Positions 24,507-32,164 of a DNA stretch of 64,000 nucleotides are shown here, in pieces; the stretch's first letter is position 1, and the number at the start of each line of letters is the position of its first letter. This DNA is from a virus. Below the pieces are notes generated by a model. That model made no database searches and was not told where the DNA came from. It saw only the letters and a program-made list of their open reading frames with translations. The stretch covers positions 279,230 to 343,229 of the IMG/VR virus record IMGVR_UViG_3300049001_000044, one strand, 5' to 3'. The position numbers and the translations under genes are program-made.

Positions 24507-25856
24507 CTACGTCCTGCCCACCAACATGTAGCGATCATATTGGATGAACGTCCTCGTACCCTCATACAGAACTTCCGAAAGATTGAGTGCTTTACGGAGT
24601 TCATGTGAGTTGTTGACGCATGAGACGTGCCCCTCGCCTTGAAGGTAGTTGTTGTTCTGCACAATGATTAGCTTTCCAGCGGGAATCTTCTCACGCCATG
24701 CAGGGATATTTGGGATATGTTCTGACGAAGTGTTGATGATGACGTCAAACTGCGAGTAGTCAAGTTGGTACATGTCCATCGTCATCGTACCAAATCCTTC
24801 GTAGTCGTAATTGAGTTTTTCAGCGATACGATTGGCGCGCGGATCCAAGTCTATCGACGTCACCTTCAATGACAGCTCCTTACAGTGGAGCATGAGAGTG
24901 AGGGTACCGATCCATCCACCAAGAATTGCAACTCTACTTCCCTTCTCCAACACGCCTTCATCTAACATCGACTGAAGTCTCTCAGCCAACCACATCTTGC
25001 TGAGGATTTGCCCATCTGAAATTGCATCCCTAATCTCAGTCAATGGAAGATTTCCCAACACGTAGGGATCGTATAGCGCGCTAGCAATTCGGGTGGTGAA
25101 GAAGAATTCTTGTTTCATTGGATGGTCAGGTGCTGGAGTTGGATCTTTGATAGGATCAATGGTTGGGTCGGTCGAGGGAGCTTCGATCAAATCACCTAGC
25201 AGTTTAAGCATGAAGTCATGGTCATTGATGAACATGAGATCAGCATTTTTCTCTGCCTCCTTCACACCTAATTCTGCGGCTTGCCTGATGATGTCGCTAA
25301 AGTCGCAAGGGATTGGATTCAACCATCTCTTCAATCGATCCTCGGCTTCCATTCTAACGAACTTCGGCTTAATAGGATCCTGTGTTGTCCTCCACAACTT
25401 TGCTGCCTCCCTAAATGCGCCGCGGGCACTACGATAGTGATCGCTGTTGAAGTGAGTGGTGCAGACAGTTTGCGGGATAACCTTGATGTCCTTCGTCAGA
25501 GTCGTGGTGAAATCAAGCTGAGATTGGACGTTCTTAAAGAAGGCCTTGTTGAATAGCTTGACGCCACCGTACCCATAACTAATGCCTAACGCAGGGTTCA
25601 TCGCGTACCAGACATGGACATAGTTCTCATCACCCTCTTTAGGCTTGTAGGAGAAGTCGAAGGTGGGATGAATAGTGGCGTCAGCATCGACCACGTAGAA
25701 GAACTTGGTGAGAGCTTTCTTCGAGGCGGCAATGTGAGCGTTGGCGATACCCTTTACTCCGTGGACACGGCGGGCATGAGGAAAGCGAGCCTTCAACGCA
25801 GCGAAGTTCTTGTCTGCGTTGGGCTCGTCGTATGAGATGAAGATGATGTCTAGCAT
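24507..25856 (-). CDS. Glycosyltransferase-like and SAM methyltransferase fusion
   Basis: 449 residues. The N-terminal half (about 1-230) is GT-A-like: IIFISYDEPNADKNF, then YVVDADATIHP with a DxD metal motif. It is paralogous to the 307-residue protein at 43578-44501 (YDEP, RVxGVKG, VDxD). A Pro/Asp-rich linker at about 235-260 leads into a Rossmann methyltransferase half: VAILGGWIGTLTLML, SIDLDPRAN, FDVIINTSSEHI. It may glycosylate and methylate one substrate, such as DNA, a virion protein or a sugar. A CGTAAATA motif lies just 5 bases upstream. Confidence 0.75.
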   Translation of the reverse strand: MLDIIFISYDEPNADKNFAALKARFPHARRVHGVKGIANAHIAASKKALTKFFYVVDADATIHPTFDFSYKPKEGDENYVHVWYAMNPALGISYGYGGVKLFNKAFFKNVQSQLDFTTTLTKDIKVIPQTVCTTHFNSDHYRSARGAFREAAKLWRTTQDPIKPKFVRMEAEDRLKRWLNPIPCDFSDIIRQAAELGVKEAEKNADLMFINDHDFMLKLLGDLIEAPSTDPTIDPIKDPTPAPDHPMKQEFFFTTRIASALYDPYVLGNLPLTEIRDAISDGQILSKMWLAERLQSMLDEGVLEKGSRVAILGGWIGTLTLMLHCKELSLKVTSIDLDPRANRIAEKLNYDYEGFGTMTMDMYQLDYSQFDVIINTSSEHIPNIPAWREKIPAGKLIIVQNNNYLQGEGHVSCVNNSHELRKALNLSEVLYEGTRTFIQYDRYMLVGRT

Positions 25857-25860
25857 GCCG

Positions 25861-25868
25861 TATTTACG
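25861..25868 (-). promoter_or_regulatory. Possible late promoter CGTAAATA inside a small palindrome
   Basis: On the minus strand GCCGTAAATACGGC is palindromic and contains TAAATA. If used as a late promoter, transcription would begin almost at the ATG at 25856, giving a leaderless message. Could be coincidental. Confidence 0.35.
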
Positions 25869-25878
25869 GCACGTAGAA

Positions 25879-26124
25879 TCACGGTAGGAAGTAGATGTAC
25901 TTGGAGTCGATGCTCGTGACGTTCGTGTCGGTCATCGACGCCTTGTTCTTCAGGACACGGCCATCAGTGGAATCGGTCATGCGAGACAGCGTACGATCGA
26001 CGAAGGCCTTTGGATAGCGACGGCCCAGCTGCGTCTCGACGATGTGATGGAGCTGATTGCTGTCAGAGCGGACAGTGGTTTTCAGTGCGTTGATAATGAT
26101 GGATGGAACAGTTTGCTTTGCCAT
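25879..26124 (-). CDS. Hypothetical small basic protein
   Basis: 81 residues from the ATG at 26124 (AAAGG 8 bases before). Helical start (VPSIIINALKTTV), a middle helix with RRYPKAFVDRTLSRM and a short C-terminal beta segment. The pattern is compatible with a winged-helix DNA-binding fold but this is a guess. Confidence 0.65.
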   Translation of the reverse strand: MAKQTVPSIIINALKTTVRSDSNQLHHIVETQLGRRYPKAFVDRTLSRMTDSTDGRVLKNKASMTDTNVTSIDSKYIYFLP

Positions 26125-26170
26125 GGTGATACCTTTCATCGAAGTTAGTTAACGTAAAATTTTAGAACGT

Positions 26171-26251
26171 AGGAGGTGCTCGAAAAACTGCGTGTAGTGG
26201 CTGTCAACAGCTTTGCATGGAGGTCTCTGAGCACCTCTGGTAAGTCCCAGC
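26171..26251 (-). repeat. Five-copy intergenic element, copy B
   Basis: Read on the minus strand it starts GCTGGGACTTACCAGAG. GAGGTGCTC and GAGCACCTC form 9-bp end arms, with an inner GCTGT/ACAGC stem. Its GCTGG end abuts the stop codon of the YqeY-like gene at 26252. Confidence 0.75.
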
Positions 26252-26683
26252 TTATTGCTGCTTCAACAGCTCGTCGATGATCTGCGAAGCCAGCTTACCG
26301 TCGAACTTGCCTGCGAAGTTGTCCTTCAGGTACTTCATGCAGGTACCTTTGTTCAGCTGCAGACCAGATGCAGCCAGCGCATCCATGATCTCCTGGCCAT
26401 TCATTTGTTTCGGCAGATAGGCAGACAGAATCTTCTTCTCTTGCTCCATCGTCTCAGCACTGTCGTACGACCTTTGAGCGTAGAGGATAGTGAGGGTGTC
26501 ATCAACACCCTTGATGAATTTCTTGATGACTTGAATGACCTCTTGGTCGTTCGTCTCGCGGTTGCCGTCGTTTTTACCGATGGTTGCCGCCTCACCGATC
26601 AGGGTGGTGAGCAAAGTTGCTTCTGCCTTGTTGCCGTTCTTTCGTGCTTGCAGTTGGTCTGCTTTCAGTTGTTGCATCAACAT
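26252..26683 (-). CDS. YqeY/GatB-tail domain protein
   Basis: 143 residues, near the usual 145-150 of bacterial YqeY. ATLLTTLIGEAATIGKNDGN, VIKKFIKGVDDTL, EKKILSAYLPKQMNGQEI and MKYLKDNFAGKFDGKLAS follow the family pattern; the same domain forms the C-terminal tail of the tRNA amidotransferase GatB. The cellular role of free YqeY is unclear, though the fold binds tRNA in GatB. In a phage it may act on host tRNA or on amidotransferase; inference only. It lies 2 bases after the RNA ligase stop. Confidence 0.88.
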   Translation of the reverse strand: MLMQQLKADQLQARKNGNKAEATLLTTLIGEAATIGKNDGNRETNDQEVIQVIKKFIKGVDDTLTILYAQRSYDSAETMEQEKKILSAYLPKQMNGQEIMDALAASGLQLNKGTCMKYLKDNFAGKFDGKLASQIIDELLKQQ

Positions 26684-26685
26684 GA

Positions 26686-27804
26686 TTAGTCCTTTTCTTT
26701 CAGTAGGAATTTGTTCGAGATGGTCTTGAAGGAGAACAGGCCGTCCATACGCTTGTAAACCAGACCTTCACGGATTGGGTGAGTGATGGATGGACCTTCG
26801 GCTTTTGCCAGCAGGTCTTCGATGGTTGTGCCAGCTGGAATCTTAAACTCTTGTTCCAGGATAGGGACGTGCTTGAAGTTCTTACCCATCTGGAAGTTGT
26901 GAGTGATGATCTCAAACAGCTGCCACCTTGCTTCCGGCGCCATGTATTCCTGGCGATCGATGTCGAAGATGTCGAAGACGTGGAACTCGAAGTCCTTCAG
27001 ATTCTCCCTGTTGCCTTGGATACCAGGACCCATCAGCTCGCCTTGAATTGCGATGTTGCGGCCCAGATTCTGCAGCATGTTCAGCACACCAGTGGTAGTG
27101 GCGGTCTTGATGAGGGTGTTGTCCTTGTTGTCCTCGTTTACCTTCAGTTCCAGGTTACGCGAGCAGACACCGACTTCACCGTTGAAGTGGTAGATGGTCA
27201 GCGACGAGCCATCCAGCTTCATCGTGACTTCGTACTCTGCTTCATTGTCGTTCACGACGTTCGGCATATTCTGAACGCGCTCTTGATCAGTCTTGCGAAT
27301 GAACGACGGGAACATACCCTTCACTTGACCAACCAGCTGCGGCGGGATCGGCGGTTCCCACTTGACAACACCCAGCAGTTCAGCGAAGTCTTGCTCGCGG
27401 ATGGCAGTCAGATGTTCGCCAGCCTTGGCGACGACATCGTTCAGATCAGCGCACGTACCGAAGTCAGGGATAGTGCTGATGATGTGCCGTGCGATCTCAG
27501 GGAACTTGCGCAGTGGGATCGAGAAGCCTTGGCTGACTTGACCACGCAGCTTGATGGTGCGCAGACGGTGGCCACGCTTGCCTTCGTACTCCCTCCCTGC
27601 CTTGTCGACCAGGTCTTGCCAACGTTCATCACCATCTGGCAGGAAGCTGTCGATCTCGAAGTAGACCGCGAAGTCACCTTGCTGGTAGTTGCCTTTCTGG
27701 CTTACGACGTTCCAGCCTTCAATGGTGATGCGCTCGATGCTGTCGGCACCTTCGATGGGATTTACCGCCGACACTTGGCGGACTGTTACCAGTTTACGTG
27801 TCAT
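26686..27804 (-). CDS. RNA ligase, DRB0094/Rnl5-like
   Basis: 372 residues from the ATG at 27804 (AAGGA 7 bases before); an upstream ATG at 27846 is unlikely. The first 180 residues contain an OB-like module (EGWNVVSQKGNYQQGDFAVY, GFSIPLRKF) as in the Deinococcus DraRnl family. The ligase core follows: MKLDGSS motif I (Lys196), VCSRNLELK, AIQGELMGPGIQGN motif III, FEFHVFDIFD IIIa, REGLVYKR motif IV, FSFKTISNKFLLK motif V. It would seal RNA nicks or repair cleaved RNA. It is a second ligase type beside the T4 Rnl1-like protein at 29369-30496. Confidence 0.88.
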   Translation of the reverse strand: MTRKLVTVRQVSAVNPIEGADSIERITIEGWNVVSQKGNYQQGDFAVYFEIDSFLPDGDERWQDLVDKAGREYEGKRGHRLRTIKLRGQVSQGFSIPLRKFPEIARHIISTIPDFGTCADLNDVVAKAGEHLTAIREQDFAELLGVVKWEPPIPPQLVGQVKGMFPSFIRKTDQERVQNMPNVVNDNEAEYEVTMKLDGSSLTIYHFNGEVGVCSRNLELKVNEDNKDNTLIKTATTTGVLNMLQNLGRNIAIQGELMGPGIQGNRENLKDFEFHVFDIFDIDRQEYMAPEARWQLFEIITHNFQMGKNFKHVPILEQEFKIPAGTTIEDLLAKAEGPSITHPIREGLVYKRMDGLFSFKTISNKFLLKEKD

Positions 27805-27814
27805 GTTGTTTTCC

Positions 27815-27967
27815 TTATTTGATTTCGATATCGTGGATGTCGCCACCCATGTCTTCAGCCAGAATGTGGAGAGACTCCTTCACCATCTCCATGTTCGCAT
27901 GGTAGTTTTCGTCGGCGAAGAATTCTTCTGGCAAGCAATGGATGGTGACGTACAGTTTCAGTTCCAT
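27815..27967 (-). CDS. Small acidic hypothetical protein
   Basis: 50 residues, starting with a beta strand (MELKLYVTIHCLPEEFF) and continuing as an acidic helix. Overlaps the upstream stop by one base and ends 10 bases before the RNA ligase. Function unknown. Confidence 0.7.
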   Translation of the reverse strand: MELKLYVTIHCLPEEFFADENYHANMEMVKESLHILAEDMGGDIHDIEIK

Positions 27968-28269
27968 TATTTGCTCCAGCTCTTCCAATCATGAGGACAG
28001 ATGTCCTGCACTGGGCATTGATCGCAGTACCAGTCGTCGTGGTAGTAGTGCTCACCCTTCGCTTTGGCTTCTGCTTCATAGGTGAGAATGCAGCCCCATG
28101 GCTTGATGTTTTCGGGGTCACCCTTCCTACCACCCCAACCCCAGTCAACCGGCATTGTGTCGCAGATCTTGGTGCAGAGCTCTTGGAGCTTTTTCCCCTG
28201 CATGTCCAAGTGCAACTTCTGCTTTTCCTTCAGCGCATCGTACTCTTCTTGTGTGAGGATGTACTGCAC
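27967..28269 (-). CDS. Hypothetical protein with C-terminal Cys/His cluster
   Basis: 100 residues. A helical start (LTQEEYDALKEKQKLHLDMQ) and a C-terminal CDQCPVQDICPHD cluster with upstream Cys residues suggest a metal site, perhaps zinc or Fe-S. No family recognised. Coupled to both neighbours. Confidence 0.7.
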   Translation of the reverse strand: MQYILTQEEYDALKEKQKLHLDMQGKKLQELCTKICDTMPVDWGWGGRKGDPENIKPWGCILTYEAEAKAKGEHYYHDDWYCDQCPVQDICPHDWKSWSK

Positions 28270-28572
28270 TTAATCACCTTGGAAGATGTAGTGAATGAGG
28301 TCAGCGATGATCTTGTGCGCTGCCTTGTTGTCATGCGGCCACGCTCGACCATCAGGGCATTTTTCGATGTCGCCAGGGACCACGCCATAGCGGACCAGGG
28401 GATCAAACACTTCATACTGCCACGAGCTGTTGCCGAACGGTCGCTTGCCGCTGAAGCCTTCTTCCTCATACCACAGGGTGGTGAGGAGACGTTGGAGGTA
28501 CTCACGGATGGTGAGCGTCTCGTTCAGATCATCACTGCGAAATTTCAACTCTGCGATGTCTCGTAGTTCCAT
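28270..28572 (-). CDS. Hypothetical protein
   Basis: 100 residues from the ATG at 28572 (GGGGAA upstream). The longer frame to 28692 is a shadow of the small membrane protein gene. Helical and charged, with aromatic patches (LLTTLWYEEEGF). It adjoins the next gene with no gap. No family recognised. Confidence 0.7.
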   Translation of the reverse strand: MELRDIAELKFRSDDLNETLTIREYLQRLLTTLWYEEEGFSGKRPFGNSSWQYEVFDPLVRYGVVPGDIEKCPDGRAWPHDNKAAHKIIADLIHYIFQGD

Positions 28573-28724
28573 TATTTCCCCGTGAGCTTGGCAATGATCG
28601 CTAGTGGGATCATCAGAAATTGTTGAAAGAGAGTAGGTTTGCGGCGGTCGAAAGCGGTGATGAATGCGCTGCCACAACCCGCCACGAACCACAACAGTGC
28701 GAAGAAGAGAATCCAGCCTACCAT
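28572..28724 (-). CDS. Small membrane protein
   Basis: 50 residues with two hydrophobic segments (VGWILFFALLWFVAGCGSA and FLMIPLAIIAKL) separated by a basic turn. The AGC in the first segment vaguely resembles a lipobox but lies within the helix. TAATG-type overlaps on both sides support it as a gene. Confidence 0.65.
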   Translation of the reverse strand: MVGWILFFALLWFVAGCGSAFITAFDRRKPTLFQQFLMIPLAIIAKLTGK

Positions 28725-28969
28725 TAGAACACCACCGCGCAGAGCTTCAAACCTTCTTCCTTAGGATCGCGTTCGTAGTATTCCAGGTCTTGACCCGTCA
28801 AACACTCACGCGACTTCGGATCGTAGTAGTTGGCATGTTCTCCAGATGGGATGAATTCAACACCACGAACGTAGTGGTAGCCATTGCCTTCATCATCTTC
28901 TTGCATGACGAGCGGAATGCTGTCGTCAAGTTCTGCGAGGTCTCGTTTAAGATCACCGATCGTGTACAT
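28724..28969 (-). CDS. Hypothetical protein
   Basis: 81 residues: YTIGDLKRDLAELDDSIPLV at the start is a pattern seen in small phage proteins with an EF-hand-like or ubiquitin-like look, followed by EGNGYHYVRGVEFIPSG. One base separates it from the upstream stop. Function unknown. Confidence 0.7.
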   Translation of the reverse strand: MYTIGDLKRDLAELDDSIPLVMQEDDEGNGYHYVRGVEFIPSGEHANYYDPKSRECLTGQDLEYYERDPKEEGLKLCAVVF

Positions 28970-29221
28970 TTAGGTTGCCTTGTTTTCGTAGGAGAAGTGG
29001 ATGAAGCAGCCCGTGCCACCGCAACCACATTGGACGATGTTGTGGTTGTTGCCTTTCAGCTCCACTTCACCGCGGTTGATCTTGCTGTTTCGAATGGCTT
29101 CGTCCAGCTTGACGATCGCCATGTCATACAGTGTGTAGAAGCGCCGACCGTTTCCACGGCTCAGCTTGTTGCCAACGAGGCGTTTGATTGAACGCTTCGA
29201 ATGCGGAATACGCTTACTCAT
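28970..29221 (-). CDS. Basic hypothetical protein with Cys/Gly cluster
   Basis: 83 residues. Strongly basic start (SKRIPHSKRSIKRLVGNK) and a C-terminal CGCGGTGC motif that could bind metal. It may bind nucleic acid. Overlaps the upstream 51-residue gene. Confidence 0.7.
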   Translation of the reverse strand: MSKRIPHSKRSIKRLVGNKLSRGNGRRFYTLYDMAIVKLDEAIRNSKINRGEVELKGNNHNIVQCGCGGTGCFIHFSYENKAT

Positions 29222-29369
29222 CCTCTTCTCCTTTCCATTGACGATACTCGGCGAGAGCTTCCCAGTACCATTCCCAGTTATCTACGCCACCATTGATAAG
29301 TGAATTCAACTTCGCCGAATCATCGAGGAGCTTTTCATACTCCTCTTTTGAAATAGTAACAGTTCCCAT
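29214..29369 (-). CDS. Small acidic hypothetical protein
   Basis: 51 residues: TVTISKEEYEKLLDDSAKL then several Trp (NWEWYWEAL). Small proteins of this look are frequent in T4-type phages without known function. Overlaps RNA ligase stop (TAATG) and the next start. Confidence 0.7.
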   Translation of the reverse strand: MGTVTISKEEYEKLLDDSAKLNSLINGGVDNWEWYWEALAEYRQWKGEEDE

Positions 29370-30496
29370 TATTCTGCCTCTGCCGTGCTGTCCATTAACG
29401 CCAGTTGGCGCAATGTGTACTCTTGACGGAGGATGTTCCGCTCGAAGTACTCCTTGTAGGATGGCTGCTTTCCAGTGAAGGCTGCCATGATCAGGCCACG
29501 ATGAGTGTGGTCCTTGTACTTGATCGCAAAGTCCTTCCGCTCCATCTCACCATCCACACGCAGTGCATCTTGAACGGTGTTGTGCAGATTGATGAGCTGA
29601 CTTACTACGCGGTTCTCGATCTTCAAAATGTCTTCGATGTTTACACCATCGCCGACGAGCATGGACTTGACATCATCCAAGCCTTCGTCCAGCACAAGCT
29701 GAGCGATGTCACGCTCACGGAGGAAGGTCATTGCGCGGTGACGCTTCAAATACCAGTCGGTCTTGACCTTCACCATTTCGCCGTTGTCGTACTGCGCAAT
29801 CCAACCTTCGATGTTTTCGCTGGTCTTCGCTGCATCGAGCAGCATTTGGAGGGTGGCGAATTCAACATTGAACTCTTCCACTACCTTTACCTTGAAGATC
29901 ACGGCAGCTGCTCGCACTTCTTCCACTGGCCAGTACACACCAGTCCGGTTGTTGCGGATATGTAGCACCTGCAACTCTGCCTTCTTGTAAGGCAGAACGA
30001 TGCGAGCGTCCGGAGCGGTGTATTCGAAGATCACGGTATGACCAGCCATCGCCATCTTTTCGGCGAAGATGAAGAAGGAGAAGTTCTCTGGCTCATTGAT
30101 CCATGCAGTGGCTTGTCTTGCAACGTCCGAGTCAAACGACTTCTTCGACTTCAGAGCGAAAGTATAGCCACCTTCATTCTCCACCTTCACAGTGTGGATC
30201 ATCGAACCGTCACGCTTGTCCATCAAGCGAGTGATCTTGGACGGCAGATTTTCTGGACGAGTCTCTTCACGTTCGTTCACATTGAAGAACTTGTGCAGGG
30301 GGCGACCGACCACTTCGCCAGTCCGCTTGTCAAACACGATACCACGGCACTCACGTGACCACGCATCGTCAAAGGTTCCTTCAGCCGACACCATGTAGCA
30401 GAACGAGATTAGGTTGGGTGCAATCTCTGCTTCCCGAATCTCTTGCTTGCGCGCAACCTTGGAACGAAATTCATCGAGTGAGTTGATAGTTAGCAT
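29369..30496 (-). CDS. rnlA: RNA ligase 1, T4 RnlA type
   Basis: 375 residues, as T4 Rnl1 (374). WSRECRGIVFD and GRPLHKFFNVNE precede motif I DKRDGS (Lys94), then FALKSKKSF, TVIFEYTAPDARIVLPY (motif III/IIIa), NIEGWIAQYDNGEMVKVKTDWY (motifs IV-V). T4 Rnl1 reseals tRNA anticodon loops cut by host PrrC-type nucleases, together with Pnkp. No Pnkp gene is in the window. First gene of a long minus-strand unit ending near 21.5 kb, transcribed away from the tail genes. Confidence 0.92.
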   Translation of the reverse strand: MLTINSLDEFRSKVARKQEIREAEIAPNLISFCYMVSAEGTFDDAWSRECRGIVFDKRTGEVVGRPLHKFFNVNEREETRPENLPSKITRLMDKRDGSMIHTVKVENEGGYTFALKSKKSFDSDVARQATAWINEPENFSFFIFAEKMAMAGHTVIFEYTAPDARIVLPYKKAELQVLHIRNNRTGVYWPVEEVRAAAVIFKVKVVEEFNVEFATLQMLLDAAKTSENIEGWIAQYDNGEMVKVKTDWYLKRHRAMTFLRERDIAQLVLDEGLDDVKSMLVGDGVNIEDILKIENRVVSQLINLHNTVQDALRVDGEMERKDFAIKYKDHTHRGLIMAAFTGKQPSYKEYFERNILRQEYTLRQLALMDSTAEAE

Positions 30497-30562
30497 GTGT
30501 AGCTCCTTGTGAGAGTTGTATTGTATGCTTTGCGACGTCAGATGAAATCTTTATTCAGCGGA

Positions 30563-30570
30563 ATAAATAT
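30563..30570 (+). promoter_or_regulatory. T4-type late promoter AATAAATA
   Basis: Seven of eight matches to the T4 late consensus on the plus strand, 27 bases before the ATG at 30597, in the divergent gap after rnlA. Confidence 0.55.
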
Positions 30571-30596
30571 GACTTTCAACCAAAGGAGAAAGTCCC

Positions 30597-30785
30597 ATGA
30601 ACTACGAGGAACTGAAAGAGAGCATGCCTTCTGCATCTCACGTCTACTACGGTGTTGCACAGGATGTGATCGAATCTCTCACCGTCTCGGCATGGTGGGG
30701 ACAAGACAGGGGTACCTACTATATGGGTACTGAAGAGCCAGTCGAGGAACTGGCCGCGCTGGAAGTTCTGCCAGCAAATTCCTAA
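30597..30785 (+). CDS. Small hypothetical late protein
   Basis: 62 residues, acidic, with a helical start (MNYEELKESMPSASHVYYG) and no known motif. AAGGAG lies 8-9 bases before the ATG and a late promoter precedes it. It is the first plus-strand gene before the tail block. Confidence 0.7.
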   Translation: MNYEELKESMPSASHVYYGVAQDVIESLTVSAWWGQDRGTYYMGTEEPVEELAALEVLPANS

Positions 30786-30800
30786 AATCAGGGTCAACCT

Positions 30801-30831
30801 GATAAATAATGCCTGACCAAGATGGTCAGGC
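30801..30831 (+). promoter_or_regulatory. Late promoter GATAAATA followed by 8-bp hairpin
   Basis: GATAAATA at 30801-30808 is followed after two bases by GCCTGACC/GGTCAGGC (30811-30818/30824-30831) with a 5-base loop. The late transcript would start in or next to this hairpin, as at 11658-11690. Confidence 0.6.
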
Positions 30832-30850
30832 TCTAAGTGAGGTACGCATT

Positions 30851-31321
30851 ATGCTATTCGACGGTATTGAACTGATCGACTCATCAACAGCTGTAAATTT
30901 AACAATAGATAACGGCCCGAACTTCCCATCGGGAACTAAAGGCGAACTCTTCTTCAAGGACGGAGTTGGTCTGTTCGTCTTTGATGGCGCTACGTGGGTC
31001 CGCGTTCAAGGACAAACAGCCGCTAACTGTGTGACTGGCAATTTTCCAGGTGATGTGAAGCAAGTGGCAGGCACCGCTCGCTTTTATCCACGCGATGTTA
31101 TCGCGGTGACATCTATCTCTGCTTGGCTGTCTAGCAACGCAACTACTGATGTTGTTGCCACTGTTAGAAAGAATGGGAATGTGGTGACTAACATCACCAT
31201 CAAGGCGGGCGATTCGATGACGAAAATTGCTGCCAACTTTAGCGTGCTAACAACCGACTATCTGACGATGGACGTCGTAAGTGGTGTTGGCAAGGATCTA
31301 ACTATTCGACTGGACTACTAA
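30851..31321 (+). CDS. Putative tail or tail-fibre-associated protein
   Basis: 156 residues from the ATG at 30851, with AGTGAGG about 9 bases upstream; a start at 30809 would lie in the promoter hairpin. Beta-rich with small residues; FPSGTKGELFFKDGVGLFVFDGATWVRV resembles a carbohydrate- or fibre-associated module seen in phage tail proteins. It ends one base before the first of three paralogues, so is likely part of the same adhesion structure. Confidence 0.7.
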   Translation: MLFDGIELIDSSTAVNLTIDNGPNFPSGTKGELFFKDGVGLFVFDGATWVRVQGQTAANCVTGNFPGDVKQVAGTARFYPRDVIAVTSISAWLSSNATTDVVATVRKNGNVVTNITIKAGDSMTKIAANFSVLTTDYLTMDVVSGVGKDLTIRLDY

Positions 31322-31322
31322 C

Positions 31323-32150
31323 ATGCAAGCAAAATATGTTGCTCTGGGTTCTTACACTCAGGCGAACCTAATCTCTGACCTTGCTGCCATTCTTTGTGGC
31401 GCGCAAGTTGCAGACCTCTCAGCAACTTGCGACAAGGCAAACACCACGATCGTAAGCACTGTTGCCCCTGGCTGGACTCTGGTAGATGCCAACGCATCTA
31501 ACTTAGGTAAAGTCATCTCTGCCCCAGATATGAATGGCAATCCGAAGTATGTGTACATCTACGCATCAGGCACTTCGCAGATTGCTATCAGAGTGTATGA
31601 GACTTGGAACAGTACCACCCACACTGGTACTAACCCAAGTGGCGCATACGTCTTGAGCAATGGTACGAGCTTCATGGTCTTTGGTACCCCGCAAACAGCA
31701 TACATCTCCGGTGGTGCTGACGGTTTTGGTGTGCTCGAAGTGTCTCGTGATGTCGCATACCTGCAAAACAACACTACCTACCCCGCTACCGTTGCTGGCG
31801 GAGCATACGGTTTTAGTAGCCCGACGGCCATGTCAATGCCTAGGGGCAAGAATATGACAGCTGCCGGTGACACCCTACCGTACCCTGTTCAATCCGCAAC
31901 GATCACGGCAAGATCCAGCAGTTCGATTTTGGCTGGAACCACTGCACGGCAAGACGCCAACGGTGTTCAGTACATTGAAGTACGTCCTATTTGGATCGCT
32001 CTATCCGACAACACGATCATCGGCCGCCTCTACGATATCGCAGAGATCACTCGTGGTGGCTACACTGTGTTCGACACGTTCAGCGACGGTGTTGACACGT
32101 GGATGGTTCTCCCAGGCTATAGTGGTTTGATGGCTCTCAAGGTAAAGTAA
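31323..32150 (+). CDS. Tail adhesin-like paralogue 1 of 3
   Basis: 275 residues, beta-rich and Thr/Ser/Gly-rich. Shared blocks with the next two genes: KYV..., DLS..CDK at about 35, TVAPGWT, SAPD-x-NG, ETWNSTTHTGTN, and a C-terminal IxGRxYDIxE...DTFSDG-T-M. The three tandem copies differ most in the middle. Probably a component of a receptor-binding tail structure; no known family recognised. Confidence 0.75.
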   Translation: MQAKYVALGSYTQANLISDLAAILCGAQVADLSATCDKANTTIVSTVAPGWTLVDANASNLGKVISAPDMNGNPKYVYIYASGTSQIAIRVYETWNSTTHTGTNPSGAYVLSNGTSFMVFGTPQTAYISGGADGFGVLEVSRDVAYLQNNTTYPATVAGGAYGFSSPTAMSMPRGKNMTAAGDTLPYPVQSATITARSSSSILAGTTARQDANGVQYIEVRPIWIALSDNTIIGRLYDIAEITRGGYTVFDTFSDGVDTWMVLPGYSGLMALKVK

Positions 32151-32164
32151 GGAAAGGAATTCTC

